Below, piece by piece: positions 26,091 through 34,636 of a DNA stretch of 64,000 nucleotides. Made by a program: the position numbers and the translations under genes. Source of the stretch: CAYUZU01 sp964448675 (lineage in GTDB: Bacteria > Planctomycetota > Phycisphaerae > UBA1845 > Fen-1342); assembly GCA_964448675.1 (NCBI GenBank), contig CAYUZU010000016.1:49022-113021 (forward strand). The letters are read 5' to 3'. The notes beneath the pieces are model-generated. The model had not been told where the DNA came from, searched no databases, and saw nothing but the letters and a program-made list of their open reading frames with translations. Within the stretch, counting starts at the first letter, position 1; each line of letters opens with the position of its first letter.

Positions 26091-27143
26091 ATGCGTATCG
26101 CCGTATTCGAAGTCGAACCGTGGGAGCGCGAGGCCCTGGCACCGCTCGCCGAGCAGCACGAACTCCGCTTCAGCGACCGCCCGCTCAAGCCGGCCCAGGC
26201 GGCGGACTACGCCGACACCGAGGTACTGTGCCCATTCATCTACTCGGAGCTGGACGCTGAGACGCTGGAGCAGCTCCCGCAGCTGCGCCTGATCACGACG
26301 CGCTCGACGGGCGTCGACCACATCGATCACGACTACTGCGCTGCGCATGGCATCACGGTCTGCAACGTCCCGGAATACGGCGAGACCACCGTCGCCGAGC
26401 ACGTGTTCGCCCTGCTGCTGACCATCAGCCACAACACCTTCCACGCCATCGATCGCACGCGCAAAGGCGATTTCTCGCTCCAGGGGCTGCGCGGCTTCGA
26501 CCTGGCGGGCAAGACCATGGGCGTCATCGGCACCGGCAGCATCGGCCAGCACGTGATCCGCATGGCCAGGGGCTTCGCGATGGAGGCCATCGCCTACGAC
26601 GTGAAGCCGCGCGCAGAACTGGCGACCCAGCTCGGCTTCACCTATCGCCCGCTCGACCAGCTCCTGGCCGAAGCCGACATCATCACGCTGCACGTGCCGG
26701 GCACGCCCAAGACCCACCACATGATCTCGCACGAGCAGTTCGCGAAGATGAAAGACGGCGTCGTGCTGATCAATACCGCGCGCGGCGGCCTGATCGACGT
26801 GCAGGCGCTGATGCAGGCGTTCGCCGACGGCAAGGTGCGCGCCGCCGGCCTCGACGTGCTTTCCGAAGAGCCGACGGTCCGCGAAGAAGCGGAACTGCTC
26901 CGCTCCGCCTTCCACAAGCGCCACAACCTCGAGACGCTGCTGGCCAACCACGTGCTGCTGCGCCTGCGCAACGCGTACATCACGCCGCACAGCGCGTTCT
27001 GCACCGACGAAGCCGTGCGCCGCATCCTCGACGTCACCCAGGAGAACATCGCGGCCTTCGCCACCGGCGCGGCCCGGCACGTCGTCACGAGCGGGTCGGC
27101 CGCCCCCAAACAGTCCAGTCAGGAAAGGTCAAGCCCAGCATGA
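26091..27143 (+). CDS. D-isomer-specific 2-hydroxyacid dehydrogenase
   Basis: I choose ATG 26091, nine bases after GGAG, giving 350 residues. The NAD-binding motif is GVIGTGSIGQHV (about 144-155), the catalytic Arg lies in INTARGGLID and the His in PHSAFCTDEA near residue 305. It resembles D-lactate dehydrogenases and other hydroxyacid dehydrogenases; D-lactate is a guess. The stop overlaps apgM by four bases (ATGA), linking it to glycolysis. Confidence 0.88.
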   Translation: MRIAVFEVEPWEREALAPLAEQHELRFSDRPLKPAQAADYADTEVLCPFIYSELDAETLEQLPQLRLITTRSTGVDHIDHDYCAAHGITVCNVPEYGETTVAEHVFALLLTISHNTFHAIDRTRKGDFSLQGLRGFDLAGKTMGVIGTGSIGQHVIRMARGFAMEAIAYDVKPRAELATQLGFTYRPLDQLLAEADIITLHVPGTPKTHHMISHEQFAKMKDGVVLINTARGGLIDVQALMQAFADGKVRAAGLDVLSEEPTVREEAELLRSAFHKRHNLETLLANHVLLRLRNAYITPHSAFCTDEAVRRILDVTQENIAAFATGAARHVVTSGSAAPKQSSQERSSPA

Positions 27144-28357
27144 AAACCACGCTCGAACTGATCCGACAACTCAAGCGTCCAGCCGATACCAGGATTGTCC
27201 TGCTGGTGCTCGACGGGCTGGGCGGGCTGCCCGTGAAGGCCGGCGGCGCTACCGAGCTCGAATCCGCCCGCACACCCAACATGGACGACTTGGCCGCCCG
27301 CGGCACCTGCGGGCTGCACCAGCCCTGCGGCACCGCGATCACGCCCGGCAGCGGCCCCGGCCACCTGGCCCTGTTCGGGTACGACCCGCTGGCATACCAG
27401 ATCGGCCGTGGCGTGCTGAGCGCGCTGGGCAGCGACTTTCCGCTCACCGGGCGCGACGTGGCGGCCCGTGGCAATTTCTGCACGGTCGACGACACCGGCC
27501 GCGTGACCGATCGACGGGCCGGACGCATCAGCACCGAAAAGAACCACGAACTCTGCGAGCGCCTGGCACAGATCGACCTGCCCGACGTCGAGGTCTTCGT
27601 CCAGACAGTCAAGGAACACCGCTTCCTGCTCGTGCTGCGCGGCGCGGGTCTCAGCGGCGACGTGGCGGACACCGATCCCCAGCGGACCGGCATCGAGCCG
27701 AACGCGCCACGGGCCATGTCCGAAACCGCCGCTGCACGCACCACGGCCGATCTCGTCAGCGAGTTCGTCAAGCAGGCCGGCCAGCGGCTGCGTGACGCGC
27801 ACCCGGCGAACATGCTGCTGTTACGCGGGTTCGCGAAGCGGCCCGACTGGCCGACATTCCCCGATGTCTTCGGGTTGCGCGCGGCCGCTGTCGCCGACTA
27901 CCCCATGTATCGCGGCGTGGCCCGACTCGTCGGCATGGACGCGCTCGACGCCGCCGCCGACATGGAGCAGAAGATCGAGCAGGTCCGCGCGAAGTGGAAC
28001 GACTACGACTTCTTCTTCGTCCACCACAAGAAGAGCGACAGCGCCGGTGAAGACGGGGACTTCGACAGCAAGGCCCAGGAACTCGAAAAGGTCGACGCCG
28101 CCCTGCCGCAGCTGCTGGATCTCGAGCCCGACGTGATCCTGATCACCGGCGACCATTCGACGCCCGCGGCACTCGCCCAGCACAGCTGGCACCCCGTCCC
28201 CCTCGTGCTCTGGTCGGCACACTGCCGGCCCGATCGGGTGGAGCGTTTCGGCGAACATGACTGCGTCGCCGGCGGGCTCGGCCCGCAGTTGGCGACCACC
28301 GACCTGATGCCGCTGGCGGCGGCCAACGCACTGCGACTGGAGAAGTTCGGCGCGTAG
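27140..28357 (+). CDS. apgM: Archaeal-type cofactor-independent phosphoglycerate mutase
   Basis: The 405-residue protein interconverts 3- and 2-phosphoglycerate. Motifs of the aPGAM family are present: VLLVLDGLGG with the metal Asp, ESARTPNMDDLA, and GSGPGHLALFGYDP with the phospho-accepting Ser. The metal site LITGDHSTP and a late SWHPVP are present too. It overlaps the dehydrogenase gene by 4 bases. Having this form beside Pfk-2 and a D-hydroxyacid dehydrogenase in one regulon suggests a backup glycolytic route. Confidence 0.92.
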   Translation: MKTTLELIRQLKRPADTRIVLLVLDGLGGLPVKAGGATELESARTPNMDDLAARGTCGLHQPCGTAITPGSGPGHLALFGYDPLAYQIGRGVLSALGSDFPLTGRDVAARGNFCTVDDTGRVTDRRAGRISTEKNHELCERLAQIDLPDVEVFVQTVKEHRFLLVLRGAGLSGDVADTDPQRTGIEPNAPRAMSETAAARTTADLVSEFVKQAGQRLRDAHPANMLLLRGFAKRPDWPTFPDVFGLRAAAVADYPMYRGVARLVGMDALDAAADMEQKIEQVRAKWNDYDFFFVHHKKSDSAGEDGDFDSKAQELEKVDAALPQLLDLEPDVILITGDHSTPAALAQHSWHPVPLVLWSAHCRPDRVERFGEHDCVAGGLGPQLATTDLMPLAAANALRLEKFGA

Positions 28358-28373
28358 CTGCAGCGTCCTACCT

Positions 28374-28781
28374 TCAGGACGCCGTGCCACCTTCTTCGCC
28401 ACCGGCGGAGGGCGTGCGGAACCACGCGCGCCGCGGCTGACCGGCTTCTTCCGGGTCATCGCCCGTGCGAACTTCGCGCGGCTGATCAGTGATGCCGGCA
28501 TCCTCTTCGGCATGCGCGACGTGGAAGCCCGCCTGCCGCGCCTGCTCGGCCAGTGGCGGCCAGGCGCCCGGGGCGTCCTCGAAGTACAGCACGGCGTCGG
28601 GCGGCAGCTCGCCCGGGCGATAGACGCGGGTCGAGCGTTCCTCGATCAACACCGGCGCCCCCGCCGTGGCCGCCTCGTGCTCGTCCGTCAGCGTGCCGGT
28701 GTGTGTGACGCGGCGTTGGTGCTTGGCCTGCTGTTCACTGTCGAAATCCGCCATCCGCCAGTACACGTTCATCGTTGCCAC
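28374..28781 (-). CDS. Hypothetical protein under promoter 7
   Basis: The 135-residue protein is not one I recognise. It is hydrophilic, with no signal peptide or membrane helix. The N-terminus (MNVYWRMADFDSEQQAKHQRR) and a stretch about PVLIEERSTRVYRPGELPPDAVLYFED look folded, while the last 35 residues are low-complexity. It has its own repeat promoter 76 bases upstream, the main reason to believe it is real. Confidence 0.7.
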   Translation of the reverse strand: MATMNVYWRMADFDSEQQAKHQRRVTHTGTLTDEHEAATAGAPVLIEERSTRVYRPGELPPDAVLYFEDAPGAWPPLAEQARQAGFHVAHAEEDAGITDQPREVRTGDDPEEAGQPRRAWFRTPSAGGEEGGTAS

Positions 28782-28856
28782 GAGTCATCTCCCACTGGGT
28801 CGGGGCTGACGGCGCGTCCGCCGTATGCCCTTCATACCTGGATCACGCGAAACGCG

Positions 28857-28910
28857 AGCATGTGTCGTTTCGCTGACGGCGGGCTGAATACCGACTGACA
28901 ATACTGTTAG
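28857..28910 (-). promoter_or_regulatory. 11-bp direct-repeat promoter 7 (leftward)
   Basis: On the minus strand: CTAAC (28910-28906), GTCAG (28899-28895), TTCAG (28888-28884), GTCAG (28877-28873), 10 bp, CATGCT (28862-28857). It drives the hypothetical gene ending at 28374. Confidence 0.77.
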
Positions 28911-28913
28911 CAA

Positions 28914-28941
28914 TTGCACCGCGGGGTTTTGCGCGCATAGT
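28914..28941 (+). promoter_or_regulatory. Candidate sigma70-type promoter for the Fpg/Nei gene
   Basis: TTGCAC (28914-28919), 16 bp, CATAGT (28936-28941), 45 bases before the gene at 28987. It lacks the repeats on the plus strand, so this gene may have ordinary expression while its divergent neighbour belongs to the regulon. Confidence 0.4.
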
Positions 28942-28986
28942 GTTCATGAGGACAAGCCCGCCCCTGGCGCCACCGAGGAGTCCGCC

Positions 28987-29772
28987 ATGCCCGAACTGCC
29001 TGATGTCGAGACTTTTCGCAGCTACATCGATGCCACCGCGCTGCACAAGCGCGTCGAGCGTGCGACCGACGTGGACACGGACCTGCTCGTCGGCACCGCC
29101 GCGGCCTCGCTGAAGCGACGGCTGTCCGACGCCACCCTCGAGCGCACGCAACGCCACGGCAAGTATCTCGGCCTGCAGCTCGACGCCGGTGCTTGGCTGG
29201 TGCTGCATTTCGGCATGACCGGCTACCCCGAATACGCCAAGCGCAACGGCGACCCGCCGCAGCACACGCGCCTGCTGCTGCAGTTCGACAACGGCTATCA
29301 CCTGGCCTACGTCAACCAGCGCAAGCTGGGCCAGGTACGGATCGTGGCCGACTTCGCGCAGTTCGTCGCCGACGAGAAGCTCGGTCCCGACGCGCTGGCG
29401 ATCGAGCAGGACGCGTTTGTCGATCTGCTCGCCGACGGCCGCGGCACCCTCAAGACCCGGCTGATGAACCAGAATCTCATCGCCGGACTGGGGAATGTCT
29501 ATGTGGACGAGATCTGCTTCCAGGCGCAGCTGCACCCGGGCGTCGGCGTGGCCGACCTCGGTGACGACGACGCCACCGAATTGTGGCGCACCATGCGTCA
29601 CGTCCTGCGCAGCGCGGTCAAGCGCCGCGCCAACCCGGAGGAATTCCCGGACGGGTGGCTGACCCGCCACCGTGGCGAAGCGGAATGTCCGCGCTGCGGC
29701 GGCCCACTGGAACAAACCAGGATCGGCGGCCGCACCACGCACTACTGCCCCCAGTGCCAGCCAGCGCCCTGA
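28987..29772 (+). CDS. Fpg/Nei family DNA glycosylase
   Basis: The 261-residue enzyme removes oxidised bases and cuts the abasic site. It begins MPELPDVE, with the catalytic Pro at position 2 and Glu at 3. The Lys in QRHGKYLG and the helix-two-turn-helix LIAGLGNVYVDEICFQA follow. The C-terminal zinc finger has four Cys (CPRCGG..CPQC). Whether it prefers 8-oxoG (MutM) or pyrimidines (Nei) cannot be read from these motifs. A GAGGAG site precedes it. Confidence 0.92.
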   Translation: MPELPDVETFRSYIDATALHKRVERATDVDTDLLVGTAAASLKRRLSDATLERTQRHGKYLGLQLDAGAWLVLHFGMTGYPEYAKRNGDPPQHTRLLLQFDNGYHLAYVNQRKLGQVRIVADFAQFVADEKLGPDALAIEQDAFVDLLADGRGTLKTRLMNQNLIAGLGNVYVDEICFQAQLHPGVGVADLGDDDATELWRTMRHVLRSAVKRRANPEEFPDGWLTRHRGEAECPRCGGPLEQTRIGGRTTHYCPQCQPAP

Positions 29773-29796
29773 GTTCGCGCGGCGGCGGCCCGTACC

Positions 29797-30534
29797 TCAA
29801 CCCGTCACGTAGCGCCGCAAGTCGCGCGCATTGTCGACGGCGTAGGCGTTCTCGTCGTTGTTGAAGTAGGCATACACGTCGCAGCCGTCGCACAGCCAGG
29901 TCTCGATGCGCCGGGCGATCGCCGTCAACGCCTGAGGGGAATAGCGGCCGGCATACTTGTTGTCCTGGTTCGGACCGTGAAAACGCAGGTACGTCCAGTC
30001 GGCCGTGCGCTCATGCGGATGGTCCGGCAGCAGGTCATGCAGGCACAACGCCACCCCGTGCTCGCGCAGCGCCGCGTACACGTCGTCGCACAGCCAGGAC
30101 GCGTGGCGCACCTCGAGAACCCAGCGCAGCCGCTGTGGCAAGGCCGCCAGAAAGTCCCCCAGCCGCGCCGTGTCCACCCGCCACGCCGGCGGCAACTGCA
30201 CCAGGATCGGGCCGAGGTACGCGCCCAGGCGCTCGGCCCGCTCGACGAACGGCTCCACGTGCTGGTCGGGGTCCTTGAGATGCTTGAGGTGCGATCCGTA
30301 GCGGCTGTACTTCAATGCGTAGCGAAAGCCGGGCGGCGTCTGCTCGCGCCACTGGTCGAATGTCTCGGCGGCCGGCAGGTTGTAGAACGTATTGTTGATC
30401 TCGACCGCGTCGAACTGCTCGGCGTAGACATCGAACCAGCCGGTCTTCGGGACACCCTCGGGGTAGAAGCGACCGCGCCAGTGGTCATACTGGTAGCCCG
30501 ACGTGCCGACGCGCAGTTCACCACGTTTGGCCAT
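29797..30534 (-). CDS. DUF72 (YecE) family protein
   Basis: The 245-residue TIM-barrel protein matches DUF72: LRVGTSGYQYDHWRGRFYP at the N-terminus, QFDAVEINNTFYNLP, EVRHASW, and YAYFNNDENAYAVDNA near the end. Its biochemical role is unknown. It lies 33 bases behind the alcohol dehydrogenase and probably shares promoter 8. Confidence 0.88.
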   Translation of the reverse strand: MAKRGELRVGTSGYQYDHWRGRFYPEGVPKTGWFDVYAEQFDAVEINNTFYNLPAAETFDQWREQTPPGFRYALKYSRYGSHLKHLKDPDQHVEPFVERAERLGAYLGPILVQLPPAWRVDTARLGDFLAALPQRLRWVLEVRHASWLCDDVYAALREHGVALCLHDLLPDHPHERTADWTYLRFHGPNQDNKYAGRYSPQALTAIARRIETWLCDGCDVYAYFNNDENAYAVDNARDLRRYVTG

Positions 30535-30567
30535 GGCAGTCCCCTTGCTGTGGCGGCCGCGACTGAG

Positions 30568-31632
30568 CTAGGCGGCGCCGGGGAACCGGATCAGCGGCTT
30601 GATGATCCCTTCCTCCTTCGTGCGCATCAGCTCGAACGCCCGTCCGACCTCGTCGAACGAGAAGGTGTGTGTGGTCATCGGCGTCGGATCGACGCGCCCG
30701 GTCTCCAGCAGTCGCAGCAGGCGCCCCATGCGCACCTTGCCGCCGGGACAGAGGGCGGTGCGGATCGTCTTGTCACTCATGCCGACGCCCCAGGCAATGC
30801 GCGGGATCTTCACGTAGTCGCCCTCGCCGTGATAACCGATGTTGGAGATGACGCCGCCGGGCCGCGTCGCCTTCACACACGCCGCAAATGTGATCTGGGC
30901 GCCGAGGGCCTCGATCGCGGCGTCGACGCCCGTGCCGTCGGTCAGTTCCATGATCGCGTCAACCGGGTCGACCTCGTTGTAGTCGATGACCTCATCGGCG
31001 CCGTAGTGGCGGGCCAGCTCCTTGCGCTGCGGCATGCTCTCGACGGCGAACACGCGCCCCGCGCCGCGCAGCCGGCAACCCACGGTGGCCATCAGGCCGA
31101 CCGGGCCTTGGGCGAACACCGCCGCCGTGCCGCCTATCGGTATTTCCGCGTTCTCCGCGCCGGCAAAGCCGGTGGACATCATGTCGCACGTGTAAACGGC
31201 CTTCTCGTCCGGCACGCCATCAGGAATCGGCGCCAGGTTCGCCTCGGCGGCGTTTACGTGAAAGTACTCGGCAAAGACGCCGTCTTTCACGTTGGCGAAT
31301 TTCCAGCCGCCCAGTGTGTCCTGGCATTGCGACGTGAAGCCGCGCAGGCAGTTGTGACAGCGATAGCAGGGCGTGATCGCGTTGACCGCCACACGGTCGC
31401 CGCGTTTGACGCTCGTGACCGCCGTGCCGACCTTGTGCACCACGCCGACGGCCTCGTGGCCGAGCGTGAGGTTCTCGCGCGGGCCGACACCGCCGTGGAC
31501 GGTATGCACATCGGACGTACAGACCAGCGCCGCGCGTGTCTGGATGATGGCGTCGTTCGGTCCGGGCTCGTCCAGGTCGGGCTTGTCGATGAAACCGACC
31601 TCGCCGATCTTCTTCATGACGAAGGCTTGCAT
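30568..31632 (-). CDS. Zinc-dependent secondary alcohol dehydrogenase
   Basis: From ATG 31632 (GCAGGAG upstream) the protein has 354 residues and aligns along its length with Thermoanaerobacter/Clostridium isopropanol dehydrogenases. Catalytic zinc ligands Cys38, His59 and Asp150 are present. Cys89, Cys92, Cys95 and Cys103 form a structural zinc site that the Thermoanaerobacter enzyme lacks. At the cofactor loop the NADP determinants Gly198 and Arg200 of that enzyme are Glu198 and Met200 here, which argues for NAD(H). DUF72 follows in the same transcript. Confidence 0.9.
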   Translation of the reverse strand: MQAFVMKKIGEVGFIDKPDLDEPGPNDAIIQTRAALVCTSDVHTVHGGVGPRENLTLGHEAVGVVHKVGTAVTSVKRGDRVAVNAITPCYRCHNCLRGFTSQCQDTLGGWKFANVKDGVFAEYFHVNAAEANLAPIPDGVPDEKAVYTCDMMSTGFAGAENAEIPIGGTAAVFAQGPVGLMATVGCRLRGAGRVFAVESMPQRKELARHYGADEVIDYNEVDPVDAIMELTDGTGVDAAIEALGAQITFAACVKATRPGGVISNIGYHGEGDYVKIPRIAWGVGMSDKTIRTALCPGGKVRMGRLLRLLETGRVDPTPMTTHTFSFDEVGRAFELMRTKEEGIIKPLIRFPGAA

Positions 31633-31695
31633 GTTGCGCTCCTGCGGTTGATGGCCGGACTGGCTGGCGGTTACCACGCTTTCCGATTCGTCTTC

Positions 31696-31738
31696 AGCTT
31701 CGGCGCCGTTCCTGAAAACGAGATAACCGCGACATAAC
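31696..31738 (-). promoter_or_regulatory. 11-bp direct-repeat promoter 8 (leftward)
   Basis: On the minus strand: GTTAT (31738-31734), GTTAT (31727-31723), TTCAG (31716-31712), 10 bp, GAAGCT (31701-31696). The weakest of the set. It drives the alcohol dehydrogenase and is back to back with promoter 9. Confidence 0.55.
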
Positions 31739-31759
31739 GGCGTTGAAGGTGCCAGCGGC

Positions 31760-31813
31760 ATTACGCGCCGTTCAGTGCGATTTCAGGCCGGCTTCAGTGA
31801 GCGGAAGTACGCT
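31760..31813 (+). promoter_or_regulatory. 11-bp direct-repeat promoter 9
   Basis: Units ATTAC (31760-31764), TTCAG (31771-31775), TTCAG (31782-31786) and TTCAG (31793-31797), then 10 bp, then TACGCT (31808-31813). It is the cleanest copy, 34 bases before the rhodanese gene. Confidence 0.8.
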
Positions 31814-31847
31814 CCGTCAGCATTGGACAGCAAAGGAGACGGATCCA

Positions 31848-32216
31848 ATGACCAGTGGAGCGAATCCCATGGAAAACATCGACACGACCAGGCTCAACGA
31901 GCTGCAGCGGGAGCACGACGACCTGCTGGTCCTGAACGTGCTCTCGACCGAAGCGTACCGGGAGCGCCATATCCCGGGATCCGAGAGTGCGCCGCTCGGG
32001 GATGATAGCTTCGTAGAGAACGTGCAGCATATGGCTGGCAGCCGCGATCGGCCGGTCGTCGTGTACTGCGCCAGTCGCGAATGTGAAGCGTCGGAAAAAG
32101 CCGCCGCACAACTGGAGCAGGCCGGCTTCGACCGGGTCTACGACTACACGGGCGGTATGCGCGAATGGCAGGAGGCCGGTCAGCCGGTTCAGGCCGGTGT
32201 CGCCCCGGGCGCTTGA
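31848..32216 (+). CDS. Single-domain rhodanese
   Basis: From ATG 31848, behind AAAGGAG, the product has 122 residues. One rhodanese domain with the active Cys74 in VVVYCASREC and the start of the domain at VLNVLSTEAYRERHIPGS. Rhodaneses move sulfane sulfur. It lacks a signal peptide, so it acts in the cytoplasm. The OsmC gene follows after 53 bases. Confidence 0.88.
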   Translation: MTSGANPMENIDTTRLNELQREHDDLLVLNVLSTEAYRERHIPGSESAPLGDDSFVENVQHMAGSRDRPVVVYCASRECEASEKAAAQLEQAGFDRVYDYTGGMREWQEAGQPVQAGVAPGA

Positions 32217-32269
32217 TTCGACGCCACCCCCGTACGTTCACACACAGAAAGCCGCAAGGGAGTACCAAC

Positions 32270-32704
32270 ATGTTGGCACGCAACGCAACCGCGCAATGGC
32301 AAGGCAATCTCAAGGAAGGTAAGGGGAAGATCGAGTTGGGCAGTGGCGCCTGGTCCGGGCCCTACTCGTTCAAGACCCGCTTCGAGGACGAGCAAGGCAC
32401 CAACCCCGAGGAGCTCATCGGTGCGGCCCACGCCGGCTGCTTCTCGATGGCGCTCGGGCACGCGCTGGGCGAGGCCGGCTACCGGGCCACACGGATCGAG
32501 ACCACCGCGAACGTGCAGCTGGACAAGGATGAAGCCAAGGGCGGCTTCGTCATCAAGCTGATTCGCCTCGTGAGCGAGGCCGAGGTGCCCGAGGTCGACG
32601 AAGGAGAATTCAAGCGCCTCGCCAACGAGGCGAAGGACACCTGCCCGGTGTCCAAGGCGCTGGCCGGCACGACCATCACGCTCGAGGCGGCGCTGGTCCA
32701 ATAA
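32270..32704 (+). CDS. OsmC family peroxiredoxin
   Basis: From ATG 32270 behind AAGGGAG the product has 144 residues. The redox pair is Cys57 (AAHAGCFSM) and Cys125 (DTCPVSKAL), as in OsmC proteins that reduce organic hydroperoxides. It forms a sulfur/peroxide stress trio with rhodanese upstream and the DJ-1 protein downstream (31 bases). Confidence 0.92.
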   Translation: MLARNATAQWQGNLKEGKGKIELGSGAWSGPYSFKTRFEDEQGTNPEELIGAAHAGCFSMALGHALGEAGYRATRIETTANVQLDKDEAKGGFVIKLIRLVSEAEVPEVDEGEFKRLANEAKDTCPVSKALAGTTITLEAALVQ

Positions 32705-32735
32705 GCCGCGCCGTCCTGTAACAAGAGGAGCATTC

Positions 32736-33299
32736 ATGGCTGCCAAACTGAGTAACAAACGCGTGGCCCTGCTCGTGACCGACGGGTTCGAACAGGTCGA
32801 ACTGACGTCGCCACAGTCCGCGCTGCACGGCGCCGGCGCAAAGACGTCGATCGTCTCGCCCAACGACGAGCGCGTGCGCGGCTGGGAGCATACCGACTGG
32901 GGCGAGACCTTCGACGTCGATGCCCCCGTCGCGTCGGCCCGGGCCGCGGATTTCGACGCCCTCGTTCTGCCTGGCGGCGTGATGAACCCGGACAAGCTGC
33001 GCTGCAACGAGCAGGCGACCCGGCTCGTCCGCGAGTTCTTCGATCAGAAAAAACCGGTGGCAGCCATCTGTCACGGCCCCTGGACGCTGATCGACGCCGG
33101 CCTGGCCAAGGGCCGACGGCTGACCTCCTACCACTCCATCCGCACCGACCTCGTCAACGCGGGCGCGGACTGGGTCAACGAAGAGGTCGTGGTCGACGGC
33201 AACTTGATCACCAGCCGCAACCCGGACGATCTGGAAGCATTCAATAACATGCTGATCGAGCAGCTGGTCCAGGCCGAACAACCGGCCGGTCGGGCCTGA
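32736..33299 (+). CDS. DJ-1/PfpI family protein
   Basis: The 187-residue protein carries the nucleophile elbow AAICHGPW with Cys112 and the partner Glu in DGFEQVEL. It belongs to the PfpI/YhbO type, which are described as glyoxalases, chaperones or deglycases. A GAGGAG site lies before it. It is the third gene of the promoter 9 transcript. Confidence 0.9.
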   Translation: MAAKLSNKRVALLVTDGFEQVELTSPQSALHGAGAKTSIVSPNDERVRGWEHTDWGETFDVDAPVASARAADFDALVLPGGVMNPDKLRCNEQATRLVREFFDQKKPVAAICHGPWTLIDAGLAKGRRLTSYHSIRTDLVNAGADWVNEEVVVDGNLITSRNPDDLEAFNNMLIEQLVQAEQPAGRA

Positions 33300-33328
33300 A
33301 TGGCGATCTGAACCGCAGCGCCGGCGAG

Positions 33329-33382
33329 CTTACAGGGCGCTCAGACTGAATTAACACCGGGTTCAGCCGGCCCGGCCAAGCT
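33329..33382 (+). promoter_or_regulatory. 11-bp direct-repeat promoter 10
   Basis: Units CTTAC (33329-33333), CTCAG (33340-33344), TTAAC (33351-33355) and TTCAG (33362-33366), then 10 bp, then CAAGCT (33377-33382). It lies 77 bases before the PRC gene at 33460. Confidence 0.7.
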
Positions 33383-33459
33383 GCATCATGAACAAGCGCG
33401 GGACGCGCCGCCGAGCGCGGCCCGGCCCCACGGTCCGCGAACACGAGGAAACAAGAGCA

Positions 33460-34248
33460 ATGCGCCGCTACGCGAAACAGATCCGCGGCCTGAAGATCCG
33501 GGCCACCGACGGCGACATCGGCCACGTCGCCGACGGCTACTTCGACGACCGCCAATGGACCATCCGCTACGTCGTCGCCGACACCGGCGGCTGGTTGAGC
33601 GGCCGGCAGGTGCTGATTTCGCCGGCGGCGCTGCGCGGTGTAGCCCACCAGGACGGGGCCCTGCTGGTCGATTTGACGCGGCAACAGGTCGAAAACAGCC
33701 CGAGCGTCGCCACCGACAGCCCCGTATCGCGCCAGCTCGAAGAGCAACTGAGCAAGTACTACGGCTGGCCCAGCTACTGGTCACCGCGCGCCGGCGCGGT
33801 GGACCTGCCACCGCCCGGCGAGCCCCCGCCGCGGGTCACCGAGAAGGTCGAACAAGCCCGGGCGGCAGCAACGCCGCAGCCCGCCGGCGATCCGCACCTG
33901 CGCAGCATACGCGAGGTGACCGGCTATCACGTCCACGCCAGCGACGGCGCGATCGGCCACGTCGAGGACTTCGTCGTGGATGCACGGCAATGGGTGATTC
34001 GCTTCGTGATGATCGATACGCGCAATTGGTTGCCGGGGCGCAAGGTGCTCGTCGCGCCCAACTGGTTCACGGGTGTGGACTGGGGGCAGCGCGAGGCGCG
34101 AACCGACCTGACGCGCGACGCGATCGAAAAGAGTCCGCCGTACGAGCCCGAGGCGGAAGTGACCGAGGAGTACGCGGGGGAGCTTCACGATTTCTACGGG
34201 CGACCGAATCGATGGACCAGCGCTTCGGCTGCCCCGGTCCACTGGTAA
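33460..34248 (+). CDS. Two-domain PRC-barrel protein
   Basis: From ATG 33460 the product has 262 residues and no signal peptide. Two PRC barrels: residues about 8-75 (IRATDGDIGHVADGYFDD) and about 150-215 (VHASDGAIGHVEDFVVD), each followed by RYVVADT or RFVMIDT and an L-P/S-GR(K/Q)VL motif. The form matches the proteins at 42162 and 48143, so they are paralogues. Known PRC barrels bind proteins or RNA, but no function is known for this group. Confidence 0.85.
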   Translation: MRRYAKQIRGLKIRATDGDIGHVADGYFDDRQWTIRYVVADTGGWLSGRQVLISPAALRGVAHQDGALLVDLTRQQVENSPSVATDSPVSRQLEEQLSKYYGWPSYWSPRAGAVDLPPPGEPPPRVTEKVEQARAAATPQPAGDPHLRSIREVTGYHVHASDGAIGHVEDFVVDARQWVIRFVMIDTRNWLPGRKVLVAPNWFTGVDWGQREARTDLTRDAIEKSPPYEPEAEVTEEYAGELHDFYGRPNRWTSASAAPVHW

Positions 34249-34294
34249 TTGCACGCTCGCGCCCGGCCGCGAATCAAGCGTTGGAGGTAGTGCC

Positions 34295-34597
34295 ATGCAA
34301 TCAACCGCACGCGATACGCAAGTCGACACCGACACGTTCAGCCTGGAAACGCTCCGGGCGATCCACGACGACCTGGCGGCGCCGCCCGCCGACGGCGAGC
34401 GTCCCATCGACCCGCCGCAGCCCTCCCAGCCGCCGATCACGCCACCCAAGCCGAGCCCGAATCCCTCGTCTCCGCCACCACACAAGGCGCCGCCGGAAGA
34501 GCCCACACCCACGCCACCGCCGGAGCAGCCGAGCCGGCCCGAGCCGCCGGCGCCCACGCCGGGCGACGGCCAGCAGCCGCGCCATCCCGGCCGATAG
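34295..34597 (+). CDS. Small proline-rich protein
   Basis: The 100-residue protein follows GGAGG. The first 30 residues (DTFSLETLRAIHDDLAAP) may form a helix; from about residue 35 to the end it is proline-rich low-complexity sequence. It has no signal peptide or known family. It lies between a PRC gene and the TrkA-C gene and may be a spacer or a scaffold. Confidence 0.6.
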   Translation: MQSTARDTQVDTDTFSLETLRAIHDDLAAPPADGERPIDPPQPSQPPITPPKPSPNPSSPPPHKAPPEEPTPTPPPEQPSRPEPPAPTPGDGQQPRHPGR

Positions 34598-34636
34598 CAC
34601 CGGCCTGCCCCCGGTCGTGGTCACGAGTTCCCGCAC

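Noticed and set aside
28363..28382. 7-bp hairpin between the convergent apgM and hypothetical genes
   Set aside because: There is no U tract on either strand and it overlaps the coding end of the leftward gene, so I do not call a terminator.
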